Shown here in pieces: positions 37,864-45,827 of a stretch of 64,000 nucleotides of DNA (the first letter of the stretch is position 1; each line of letters starts with the position of its first letter). Made by a program: the position numbers and the translations under genes. The notes under the pieces were generated by a model. The model had not been told where the DNA came from, ran no database searches, and saw only the letters and a list, made by a program, of their open reading frames with translations. The stretch comes from Bacteroidota bacterium (lineage in GTDB: Bacteria; Bacteroidota; Bacteroidia; Bacteroidales; Paludibacteraceae). Location: assembly GCA_023459355.1 (NCBI GenBank), contig JAEWUM010000033.1, positions 62,001-126,000 on the forward strand, given 5' to 3'.

Positions 37864-38804
37864 ATGCGATAGGGATTGACTTGGGAGGTACATTTATTAA
37901 ATTCGGCATAATCAGTCCGGGGGGAGAAGTTTTGTATGAGGATATCATGGAAAGCAACGCCCGTTCGTCTGCCGAAAACGTAATTGATAATCTCATTTCA
38001 GCAATTAAAAGCTGTCAGCATGTTGCACAAAAAGAAGCGTTAGCAATTGCCGGTGTAGGAATCGGATCTCCGGGAATTATTGATAAAACATACCGTATTG
38101 TGCTCGGAGGAGCTGATAACATCGAAGGTTGGTTCAATCTTAACCTTGCTGATCGGATTGAGCCGGAAGTCAATCTTCCGGTTCTTTTAAACAACGATGC
38201 GAATCTGATGGGCCTTGGAGAGCAGGCTTTCGGAGCTGCACGCGACTGTTCCGATGTTGTTTTTATTACAGTAGGAACGGGTATAGGAGGAGCGGTAATC
38301 ATCGACGGAAAGCTTTTTGGTGGTTACGACAACAGAGGTACGGAACTGGGGCATATTCCATTGTTTGCAAGTGGTATTCCTTGTTCCTGTGGTGGTGTAG
38401 GTTGTCTTGAGGCTTATGCTTCAACTACCGCGTTGGTCAGCATGTTCAGGGAAAAATGCCGTTATGCCGGAATCAGCTTTCAGGAGGAAATAAATGGCAA
38501 GTTAATTATCAGACTTTATCAGGAAAAACATTCGATTGCCGTTGAAGTTTTCAATGATCATGTTGATTATCTGGGACATGGAATTGCCGGTTTGGTCAAT
38601 ATCTTTAGTCCGCAACGCGTGGTCATTGGCGGGGGAATTTCCGAAGCCGGAGATTTCTATATTGCTTCGGTTGATCAGGCTTTCCGCAAATATGTTATGC
38701 CGGATTGTGCTGTAAATACAACGATTTGTGCTGCTGTCCTTGGAAATCGCGCCGGAATGATGGGCGCTGCCCGATGGGTTTTTATGAAAACAGTGTTAAG
38801 TTAA
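37860..38804 (+). CDS. ROK family sugar kinase
   Basis: 314 residues, cytosolic. Phosphate loop IDLGGTFIKFG (residues 6-16), second ATP/sugar motif FITVGTGIGGAVII, and the ROK zinc site His165, Cys175, Cys177, Cys182 in GHIPLFASGIPCSCGGVGC. Such enzymes phosphorylate glucose, N-acetylglucosamine or N-acetylmannosamine. Its place in a heparan locus suggests action on glucosamine or N-acetylglucosamine released after desulfation; specificity cannot be read directly. It starts within the last codon of the previous gene and is followed 16 bases later by the PL21 gene. Confidence 0.9.
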   Translation: MNAIGIDLGGTFIKFGIISPGGEVLYEDIMESNARSSAENVIDNLISAIKSCQHVAQKEALAIAGVGIGSPGIIDKTYRIVLGGADNIEGWFNLNLADRIEPEVNLPVLLNNDANLMGLGEQAFGAARDCSDVVFITVGTGIGGAVIIDGKLFGGYDNRGTELGHIPLFASGIPCSCGGVGCLEAYASTTALVSMFREKCRYAGISFQEEINGKLIIRLYQEKHSIAVEVFNDHVDYLGHGIAGLVNIFSPQRVVIGGGISEAGDFYIASVDQAFRKYVMPDCAVNTTICAAVLGNRAGMMGAARWVFMKTVLS

Positions 38805-38820
38805 ATTAAAAAATAATATT

Positions 38821-41139
38821 ATGAAACGAATCGTACCTGCTTTTGGGGTATTACTTTCGATATTGCTTGTTAACATCAGTAATCTTCCTGCTCAGGCTAA
38901 GCCGGATGTGAAATGGCAAACAATTGAGGGCGTTTATATGCCCGTCCCTCCAAAAGTACATCCCCGCCTTTATCTCAGGGCTGAACATATAGCCGGACTG
39001 TCTGAACGCGTCAAAGATCCGGTTTTGAAAAAAGTTTGGAATGATCTACAGAAACTCAGGCAAGATAAGACACAGGAAGAAATTCCGGAAGAAAAAACAT
39101 GGCGGTATTATTTTGACACAAAAGGGCTACTCACAAGAGTAGAACTCAGTGCGCTTGAGTATTTGATGACCCATGATCCTGCTCATGCGCGTGCTGCCAT
39201 TGATATGATTGCAGATACCCTTGAAACGGCGGTATATCCGCACATAAGTGATATTTCAAGAGCAATCGGACGCCTTATGGTGTCAGGATCGATCGTGTAT
39301 GACTGGTGCTATGATCAATTAACCCCTGCAGAAAAAACCCGCTTTGTAAATGCTTTTGTACGGTTAGCCAAAATGCTTGAGTGTGGTTATCCGCCTGTTA
39401 AAGATAATTCGATTGTGGGGCATGCATCCGAATGGATGATTATGCGTGATTTGATTTCCACCGGAATAGCGATATATGATGAGTATCCGGAGATGTATCA
39501 CCTCGCTGCCGGTCGTTTTTTCAGGGAACATTTACCAGCCCGTAACTGGTTTTATCCCGGACAGGCATATCACCAGGGGATGTCGTATCTGAATGTCCGT
39601 TTTTCGAATGACTTGTTCGCGCTCTGGATATTCGACAGAATGGGAGCCGGTAATGTCTACCATCCTGCTCAACAATATATTCTGTATGATATGATTTATA
39701 AACGCAGGCCGGACGGACAAATCATGCCGGGAGGAGATGTAAATTACACGCGGAAGCGGCAGGCAACCTATTCGTTACCGTCATTACTCGCCGGTAGTTA
39801 TTATAAAGACGAATATATCAATTACGAATACATGAGGGATCCGCGGGTGGATAATCAAAATAAAATTTTTGAATTCTTGTGGCGCGACACAAAACTGGGT
39901 GTGAGAAAAGCGGATGACTTGCCGCTTACCCGTTACTCCGGATTTCCTTTTGGCTGGATGATCGCCCGTACAGGCTGGGGTGCGGAAAGTGTCATTGCTG
40001 AAATGAAAATTAACGAGTATAATTTTCTGAACCATCAGCATCACGATGCCGGCGCTTTCCAGCTTTATTACAAAGGACCGTTGGCTATTGATGCCGGAAC
40101 TTATCAGGGATCGTCGGGCGGCTATAACAGTCCGCACAACAAAAACTTTTTCAAACGAACTATCGCACACAATAGTTTATTAATTCTCGATCCTGATGAA
40201 AAATTTCCTGCGTCGGGTTATGGCGGAGCCGATAAATCGGATTTCGTTACCAATGATGGCGGTCAGCGTTTACCCAATAACTGGAGACCGGCAGCTACAC
40301 TGGAGGAGTTGTTGTCGGGCGATTTTAAAACAGGGGAAGTGTTGGCAAAATCATTTGGACCCGATAGTGTGAAACCTGAATATTCTTATTTAAAAGGGGA
40401 TATCACGCAGGCCTATTCATCAAAAGTAAAAGAAGTAAAACGTTCGTTCGTGTTTCTGAATCTGAAACGGACAGATACTCCGGCAACACTGATTGTTTTC
40501 GATAAAATTGTTTCAGCCAACGCTGGATTTAAGAAAACATGGCTTCTACACAGTATTGAACAACCCGAAATAGAAGGTAACCGGATTACGATCGGCAGAA
40601 CAAAAGACGGAGATAGTGGCGTGTTGGTAAATACGATGTTATTACCGGAAAAAGATAATGCGGAAATTACCCCTGTTGGCGGTGAAGGAAAAGAATTTTG
40701 GGTGTCGGGAGTTAACTATCCTAATGAACCGAGAGGCGGGCAGGATGAAGCCAACGAACGGGGAGCATGGCGTGTTGAAATATCGCCGCTTCGGACATCT
40801 GCAGAAGATTACTATCTCAATGTAATGCAGGTTACTGATGCAGAGCAAAAGATTATTTGTGATGTAAAACGCATCGAAGGAGAAAAAATTATTGGTGTGC
40901 AGCTTGCGGATCGTGTTGTTACATTCAGCAAGAATATGAACCTTATAGGTAGCGGTTACAACCTGAAAGTAACCGGAAAAAACACCTTTAAATTTGTGAT
41001 TACTGACATGGAGCAGGGAAACTGGCAGGTGTTGAAAAACGGAAAAGTATTCATAAAATCGTTGACGGTTGAAGAAGGAGAGCATGTGCTGCATTTCAGT
41101 GGTAAAAAAGGAACGTACCGATTTGTCAGACTAAAATAA
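38821..41139 (+). CDS. hepB: Heparinase II (heparin/heparan sulfate lyase, PL21)
   Basis: 772 residues, the same length as the Pedobacter heparinus heparinase II, and similar to it along its entire length as I recall it (e.g. DWCYDQL, RLAKMLECGYPPVKD, VGHASEWMIMRDL, YHQGMSYLNVRF, FLWRDT, SPHNKNFFKRTIAHNSLL). His201, Tyr256 and His405 (NHQHHDAG) line up, one residue offset, with its catalytic His202/Tyr257/His406. Signal peptide ends near LPAQA; periplasmic. It cleaves both heparin and heparan sulfate at GlcA- and IdoA-containing linkages. No T9SS domain. Confidence 0.95.
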   Translation: MKRIVPAFGVLLSILLVNISNLPAQAKPDVKWQTIEGVYMPVPPKVHPRLYLRAEHIAGLSERVKDPVLKKVWNDLQKLRQDKTQEEIPEEKTWRYYFDTKGLLTRVELSALEYLMTHDPAHARAAIDMIADTLETAVYPHISDISRAIGRLMVSGSIVYDWCYDQLTPAEKTRFVNAFVRLAKMLECGYPPVKDNSIVGHASEWMIMRDLISTGIAIYDEYPEMYHLAAGRFFREHLPARNWFYPGQAYHQGMSYLNVRFSNDLFALWIFDRMGAGNVYHPAQQYILYDMIYKRRPDGQIMPGGDVNYTRKRQATYSLPSLLAGSYYKDEYINYEYMRDPRVDNQNKIFEFLWRDTKLGVRKADDLPLTRYSGFPFGWMIARTGWGAESVIAEMKINEYNFLNHQHHDAGAFQLYYKGPLAIDAGTYQGSSGGYNSPHNKNFFKRTIAHNSLLILDPDEKFPASGYGGADKSDFVTNDGGQRLPNNWRPAATLEELLSGDFKTGEVLAKSFGPDSVKPEYSYLKGDITQAYSSKVKEVKRSFVFLNLKRTDTPATLIVFDKIVSANAGFKKTWLLHSIEQPEIEGNRITIGRTKDGDSGVLVNTMLLPEKDNAEITPVGGEGKEFWVSGVNYPNEPRGGQDEANERGAWRVEISPLRTSAEDYYLNVMQVTDAEQKIICDVKRIEGEKIIGVQLADRVVTFSKNMNLIGSGYNLKVTGKNTFKFVITDMEQGNWQVLKNGKVFIKSLTVEEGEHVLHFSGKKGTYRFVRLK

Positions 41140-41271
41140 GTTCAAGAATCGAAATGTAAGGAGCAATTGTTGATTTTATCATGAAAGAGTGGGAACTATC
41201 ATTCTTCTTGATGTTTCTTTTCGTTTTATCATCGAGTGAAATTTACTCGGAAGAAAATAAATCCGGTATCA

Positions 41272-43236
41272 ATGAAACAAAATTTATTACTTACAGGATC
41301 GGTTGCCTTGATATGTACAAATTTGTTTTCAGCAAATAGAACGAGGCCAATTGATCAACGTCCCAATATCTTATGGTTGACATTCGAAGATACTAGTGCT
41401 TCGGAATTGGGATGTTACGGTAACAAAGATGTGCAAACTCCGGTTATCGACTCCCTTGCAGCCAAAGGAATTCAATATATGAATGTGTGGTCGTCGGCAC
41501 CGCAAAGTTCGCCGGCTCGTTCGTCTTTGATAACGGGTTGCTATGCTACTACATTCGGTATGGATGTGCATCCGGTTCCACAAATTACTCCCGAGCATAT
41601 TTTCTTTCCCAGCTTACTTCGGGATGCAGGTTATTATTGCATCAATAATGATAAAACTCATTACAACAGTATAACCGATAACCGTATTTGCTGGGATGAA
41701 TCATCCCCAAAAGCAAGCTATAGCAGTTCCGTCGGGAAAGAAAACCGGCCTTTTTTTGCCGTATTCAACACCGTTACTTCTCACATGGGCAGGATACGTA
41801 CTTTTCATGTGGACAACAGGAGGGATTACAGTAAAGAAGGTATCTTGAAGGAAGAACTTAATTTGCCGCCTCATGTACCGGATTTGCCAGAAGTCCGTTC
41901 CGACTATGCCGGACATCTGGAAGCTGTTCAAGATGTTGATAAATGGGTGGGATTGTTTCTGCATGATTTAAAAGAGAAGGGGTTGGATGATAATACGATT
42001 GTTTTTGTCTTCAGCGACCATGGCGGATGTTTGCCACGAGGAAAAGGGTATCTTTACGAAACAGGTCTTAAAATCCCTCTGATTGTTTATTTACCCCCAA
42101 AATGGCAGCATTTGACGACTACAAAACCCGGAACCAAAGACTATACACCGATTGATTTTACGGATTTTGCTCCTACTTTATTGAGTATTACCGGGGTAAA
42201 GATTCCGAAGTTTTATCAGGGAGTTTCTTTTCTGGGCGAAAAGGCTTCGGTAAAAAAGAAATCACATAATATCGGTTTTGCCGCTAATCAATTACATCAC
42301 TATATGCCGATGAGGGCAGCGAGCGATGGCCGATTTAAATATATCCGCAGTTATATCCCATATAAACAATTTGCTCTTCGAAACTATTATCAGTGGGGAA
42401 TGCCCTCCAATATGGCTTGGGATAGTCTGTGGCTGAACGAATTGATTGATGATAAAGAAGCATTACGACAGCCTTACGTGCATCATCGACACGAAATGTT
42501 GTTTGATTTGACAAACGACCCATCCGAATTACATGATTTATCGACCGATCCTTTGTATCAAAAAGAATTGAAAAAGCTAAGAAAAATTGTGTCCGATCAT
42601 GTTAGGTCAACAAAAGATTTGGGCTTTTTTATTCCTTCTTTCCGCGAGAGGAAAAACCTTTTTGAGATGGTACGTGGCTCGAAATATCCTTTGGCTAAAC
42701 TTCAGGTTTTTGCGGAATTGGCCGGAAATCCTGAAATAAAAGACCTGAAAAATATTCTACGTCATTTGAAAAGCGACGACCCTAATTTTCGTTTCTGGGC
42801 TGCGGTTGCCATGTCTCAATTAGGGCTGACAAAACAGTATGATAAATGCCCCGATGAGTTGTTGCAATTATTGGATAATGAAAATCCTCATGTGGCAGCG
42901 GAAGCGGCTTATGCCTGTGCTTGTCTTGGTAATCCGGAGTTGGGAATAAAAACCTTAATAGCTTCAAAGAATGAAGCTGATATTAAGATTTATTATTCAT
43001 TATTGGAATGTCTTTCGCTTGATAAAAATATGCACTCATTCATTTCGAATTACCGGGATTTGTTGGAAAACCAAGCCTGTAATTTACCGTATCAAGAAAA
43101 TGAAGATGCTGGCTTAATGGCCAGAGGCATACTTGTCAATATCGGTGCATGGAAAATTCAAGATATCTACCGAGAAAAATATAATCAAGGTCTAAAACTC
43201 AATAGAGGAAGAAGGCCAATGTTGCCACTTCCCTAA
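41272..43236 (+). CDS. S1 sulfatase, N-sulfoglucosamine sulfohydrolase-like, with HEAT-like tail
   Basis: 654 residues from the ATG at 41272, which gives signal peptide MKQNLLLTGSVALICTNLFS; an ATG 12 codons earlier lies in a short palindrome (CGAGT...ACTCG). Metal site LWLTFEDTSASELGCYG, modification motif SSPARSSLITG with Ser79 as the formylglycine precursor, active-site Lys/His in NNDKTHYNS, VFSDHGG, and LYETGLKIPLIVY. These blocks resemble heparan N-sulfatases. From ~residue 490 the chain has helical repeats of HEAT type (VFAELAGNPEIKDLKNIL, RFWAAVAMSQLG, HVAAEAAYACACLGNPELG). Substrate inferred: GlcNS at the non-reducing end of heparan oligosaccharides; periplasmic. Confidence 0.8.
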   Translation: MKQNLLLTGSVALICTNLFSANRTRPIDQRPNILWLTFEDTSASELGCYGNKDVQTPVIDSLAAKGIQYMNVWSSAPQSSPARSSLITGCYATTFGMDVHPVPQITPEHIFFPSLLRDAGYYCINNDKTHYNSITDNRICWDESSPKASYSSSVGKENRPFFAVFNTVTSHMGRIRTFHVDNRRDYSKEGILKEELNLPPHVPDLPEVRSDYAGHLEAVQDVDKWVGLFLHDLKEKGLDDNTIVFVFSDHGGCLPRGKGYLYETGLKIPLIVYLPPKWQHLTTTKPGTKDYTPIDFTDFAPTLLSITGVKIPKFYQGVSFLGEKASVKKKSHNIGFAANQLHHYMPMRAASDGRFKYIRSYIPYKQFALRNYYQWGMPSNMAWDSLWLNELIDDKEALRQPYVHHRHEMLFDLTNDPSELHDLSTDPLYQKELKKLRKIVSDHVRSTKDLGFFIPSFRERKNLFEMVRGSKYPLAKLQVFAELAGNPEIKDLKNILRHLKSDDPNFRFWAAVAMSQLGLTKQYDKCPDELLQLLDNENPHVAAEAAYACACLGNPELGIKTLIASKNEADIKIYYSLLECLSLDKNMHSFISNYRDLLENQACNLPYQENEDAGLMARGILVNIGAWKIQDIYREKYNQGLKLNRGRRPMLPLP

Positions 43237-43255
43237 CAAATAAATTATTTGCATT

Positions 43256-44410
43256 ATGAATAGAATTTATATTATTTGTGTTTCATTGTTGCTAACTCGT
43301 TTAGTTACATTCTCTCAGGAACCGGATCCTTATGTTGCAGACCCGAATCCTGCACGTGAAATTCCTGGTATGGCACTTATCTGGAGTGATGAATTCAACA
43401 CGGATGGTAAACCTGATCCGAAAAACTGGAAGTATGAAAGGGGCTTTGTCCGAAATGAAGAACTACAATGGTATCAGCCGGATAATGTTAATTGCAGGGA
43501 TGGACTGTTGGTAATTGAAGGAAAACAGGAACAAGTGGTTAATCCGAACTATTTGGAAGGCAGCACTGATTGGAAAAGAAACAGGCAATATGCGAATTAC
43601 ACTTCTTCGAGTATCATTTCACAGGGCTTACAACAGTTTCAGTATGGAAGATTTGAAATCAGAGCGCGTATTGATACGACAATGGGCTCCTGGCCGGCTA
43701 TCTGGACAAAAGGAATCAACGGAAAGTGGCCTTATTGCGGCGAAATCGATATTATGGAGTTTTACAGAGACAAAGTGAGTGGTATACGAACAAAGCCAAT
43801 CCTGCTTGCCAATGTGGCCTGGGGACATGCTACTTATTCGTGGGGAGCATGGAATACGCAGAAAGTGGCATTGACGTATTTTACAGCTAAGGATCCGGAT
43901 TGGTGTGAAAAATTTCATGTGTGGCGAATGGACTGGACAGCAGATTCTATCAAGCTCTATCTGGATGATGAATTGTTAAATACGACACCCGTTGATAAAA
44001 CAAAGAACCCCGACGGATACGTTCCTCAGGAACCACACAGACAGAAACATTTTATTTTATTGAATCTGGCAATCGGAGCAAACGGAGGGAATCCTGTTGC
44101 CTCAGACTATCCGATTAAGTACGAAGTTGACTATGTACGGGTGTATCAGCCGATTCCTAATGCAGTGCAGGAAGAAAAAGAAAATAAATCCCGTATTTTT
44201 CCCAATCCTTTTGCCGATTTTTTAGTTGTAGACACCGAAGATGAAATTCAAAATATCAGTATTTATACTGTAACAGGGCAGTTGTTATTCCAACAAAATA
44301 GTTTGCCGGAGAGAAAACTGAATTTATCGGAACTTGAAAGTGGATATTACATCATCAGACTGAAATTTTATGATGGATATGAATTAGTCAGGCAAATTAT
44401 AAAAAAGTAA
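43256..44410 (+). CDS. GH16 family endo-glycosidase with T9SS sorting domain
   Basis: 384 residues; signal peptide ending at TFSQ. GH16 laminarinase/agarase-type beta-sandwich (~30-300): IWSDEFN, WKYERGF, GRFEIRARIDTTMGSWPAIW, catalytic GEIDIMEF with Glu163 as nucleophile, Asp165 and Glu168 as acid/base, FHVWRMDWTADSIKLYLDDE, LNLAIGANGGNP, YEVDYVRVYQ. A T9SS sorting domain follows (~310-384, YTVTGQLLFQQN...ESGYYIIRLKF). GH16 enzymes cut beta-1,3 or beta-1,4 glucans and galactans and are not known to me for heparan sulfate. Its place in this operon (20 bases after the sulfatase) could reflect a mixed substrate or a new specificity. Confidence 0.9.
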   Translation: MNRIYIICVSLLLTRLVTFSQEPDPYVADPNPAREIPGMALIWSDEFNTDGKPDPKNWKYERGFVRNEELQWYQPDNVNCRDGLLVIEGKQEQVVNPNYLEGSTDWKRNRQYANYTSSSIISQGLQQFQYGRFEIRARIDTTMGSWPAIWTKGINGKWPYCGEIDIMEFYRDKVSGIRTKPILLANVAWGHATYSWGAWNTQKVALTYFTAKDPDWCEKFHVWRMDWTADSIKLYLDDELLNTTPVDKTKNPDGYVPQEPHRQKHFILLNLAIGANGGNPVASDYPIKYEVDYVRVYQPIPNAVQEEKENKSRIFPNPFADFLVVDTEDEIQNISIYTVTGQLLFQQNSLPERKLNLSELESGYYIIRLKFYDGYELVRQIIKK

Positions 44411-44568
44411 TAAAAAAAGAAGAGTTTGTTGATTAATAATGGTTAATTATCAGTGTTATATGTTGTTGTTCGTGTACTAGATAATAAAAATATAGAGATT
44501 TATACTGATTTTTTTTAAACCGGGAACTCAAATAAATGAGTTTAGAAGAATTTCAACAATAATGCAAC

Positions 44569-44617
44569 TTTTTTCGACAAATCTGAAATTATACTAAAAC
44601 AGGTTGCTTTAGCTTTG
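44569..44617 (+). promoter_or_regulatory. Shared motif plus -7 box before the 44666 gene
   Basis: TTTTTTCGACAAA at 44569-44581, then TAGCTTTG at 44610-44617 (TAnnTTTG). The CGAC core lies 35 bases before the -7 box, the same distance as in the copy before the GH88 gene at 49993. No -33 box. A plausible binding site for the hybrid regulator encoded next door. The remainder of the 44411-44665 gap shows nothing else. Confidence 0.45.
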
Positions 44618-44665
44618 TACCTGATAATTGAAACAAATTTTCTGTAAACATTAAATTTTTAAAGC

Positions 44666-45688
44666 ATGAAAAAAACTACTTTACTTTTAGCTGTGTTGGC
44701 GTTTACCATGTTATCTCACGCACAACGCATCAGTGAACTGACTGTTGAAGGAATTACTTCCCTTGTTCCTTTTGCTGCATTTAATCCCAAGAATAATGTG
44801 GAAACAAATCCAGGCGACGGACAAATGATTTTTACGAATGCTGCTGATTTAAGTAACGTGAATGTGAGCTTGAATGTCGGAACCGATTCTTATGTTGAAG
44901 AACCAAATCCGCTTCCTACAAACTGGAGTTCTACTGTCTCTGGAATTAAAGTAACTAAAACTGATTTGTCTTCCTGGGCAAAGTATAACATCACCTTGAA
45001 GAAAATCAATCCTGCAAGTCTTCCCTTTGAAATTAAAACGGGGTCAGGAAATTTTGACAGCGACTCATGGACTCCCGAAACTGTAGGTTGGGCAGGCGCT
45101 TGTATTGATAAAGGTCAGACTTTAATTCGATTCGGGTCAGTAAAACGTTCTTTTGTAGTTGCATTTACTGATGCACCTGATTCGTTGTATTATACTATTA
45201 AATATTTGACAACCTCTTTCCCCACAGACGGAACTGTTGTTTTCGATGTAGATGGTTCTGCCGATGGTATTAACTGGACTTCTATTAATCAATACAATGC
45301 AACTAATCCGATGCCGCTGTCTTCTCCTGCAGTAAAAGCTGAATTGAAAATAGCACCCCAGTATAGATATATACGTTGGATTTTCACTAAACGTGGGTCA
45401 ACAAACGTTTCACTTGAGAATATTTTGGTTACCAAAGACTCAACTACAGGAAACGCAACACATCTTGCCAATAGTGTAAAATTGTATCCGGTTGGTTCTA
45501 AGGCCTTACAGCTTGAAAGCTCAGAAGATGTAAAATCACTCCGTTTATACAATATAACCGGGACGATGGTGCTCGAAAAAATGAATCCAGGTTCTGAAAT
45601 CAGTGTGAATGACCTGATTCCCGGAATCTATATTGGTGAAGTAAGACTGAAAAACGGGAATGTTATATCTAAAAAAATTAAATTCTGA
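44666..45688 (+). CDS. T9SS-secreted DUF5018-like plus beta-sandwich protein, long paralogue
   Basis: 340 residues; signal peptide KKTTLLLAVLAFTMLSHAQ. An N-terminal Ig-like module (~20-115) and a beta-sandwich (~115-265) match the 37129 protein block by block: PASLPFEI, GWAGACIDKGQTLIRFG, SFVVAFTDAP, SADGINWTSI, YRYIRWIFTKRG, VSLENILVTK. In addition it has a T9SS sorting domain (LYNITGTMVLEKMN ... GIYIGEVRLKNGN). So the pair contains a T9SS version and a version without that domain. Likely carbohydrate-binding; no catalytic signature is visible. It has its own candidate promoter and a strong terminator, so it is probably transcribed alone. Confidence 0.7.
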   Translation: MKKTTLLLAVLAFTMLSHAQRISELTVEGITSLVPFAAFNPKNNVETNPGDGQMIFTNAADLSNVNVSLNVGTDSYVEEPNPLPTNWSSTVSGIKVTKTDLSSWAKYNITLKKINPASLPFEIKTGSGNFDSDSWTPETVGWAGACIDKGQTLIRFGSVKRSFVVAFTDAPDSLYYTIKYLTTSFPTDGTVVFDVDGSADGINWTSINQYNATNPMPLSSPAVKAELKIAPQYRYIRWIFTKRGSTNVSLENILVTKDSTTGNATHLANSVKLYPVGSKALQLESSEDVKSLRLYNITGTMVLEKMNPGSEISVNDLIPGIYIGEVRLKNGNVISKKIKF

Positions 45689-45716
45689 TAATAGGTATAA
45701 AAAATAATTTGTGATG

Positions 45717-45764
45717 CTTCAGGCTGTTCGCGAAAAAACGAATAGCCTGAAGTTTTGTTTTTTT
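45717..45764 (+). terminator. Rho-independent terminator
   Basis: 14-bp arms CTTCAGGCTGTTCG (45717-45730) and CGAATAGCCTGAAG (45739-45752; one G-T/A-type mismatch), 8-base loop, then TTTTGTTTTTTT. It ends the upstream transcript and separates it from the regulator gene. Confidence 0.85.
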
Positions 45765-45784
45765 AATACTTTGTAATACATTTG
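45754..45784 (+). promoter_or_regulatory. Promoter candidate of the hybrid regulator gene
   Basis: TTTG at 45754-45757, 19 bases, TACATTTG at 45777-45784: a complete -33/-7 match, as expected for a regulator expressed at a basal level. The -33 element lies in the T tract of the preceding terminator. Confidence 0.55.
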
Positions 45785-45827
45785 TTGCTGTAGCCACATG
45801 CATTGATTTTTCATAAAAAAACATCCA

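Noticed and set aside
41232..41248. CGAGT...ACTCG hairpin as terminator between PL21 and sulfatase genes
   Set aside because: Stem of 5 bp only and no T tract; too weak to call.
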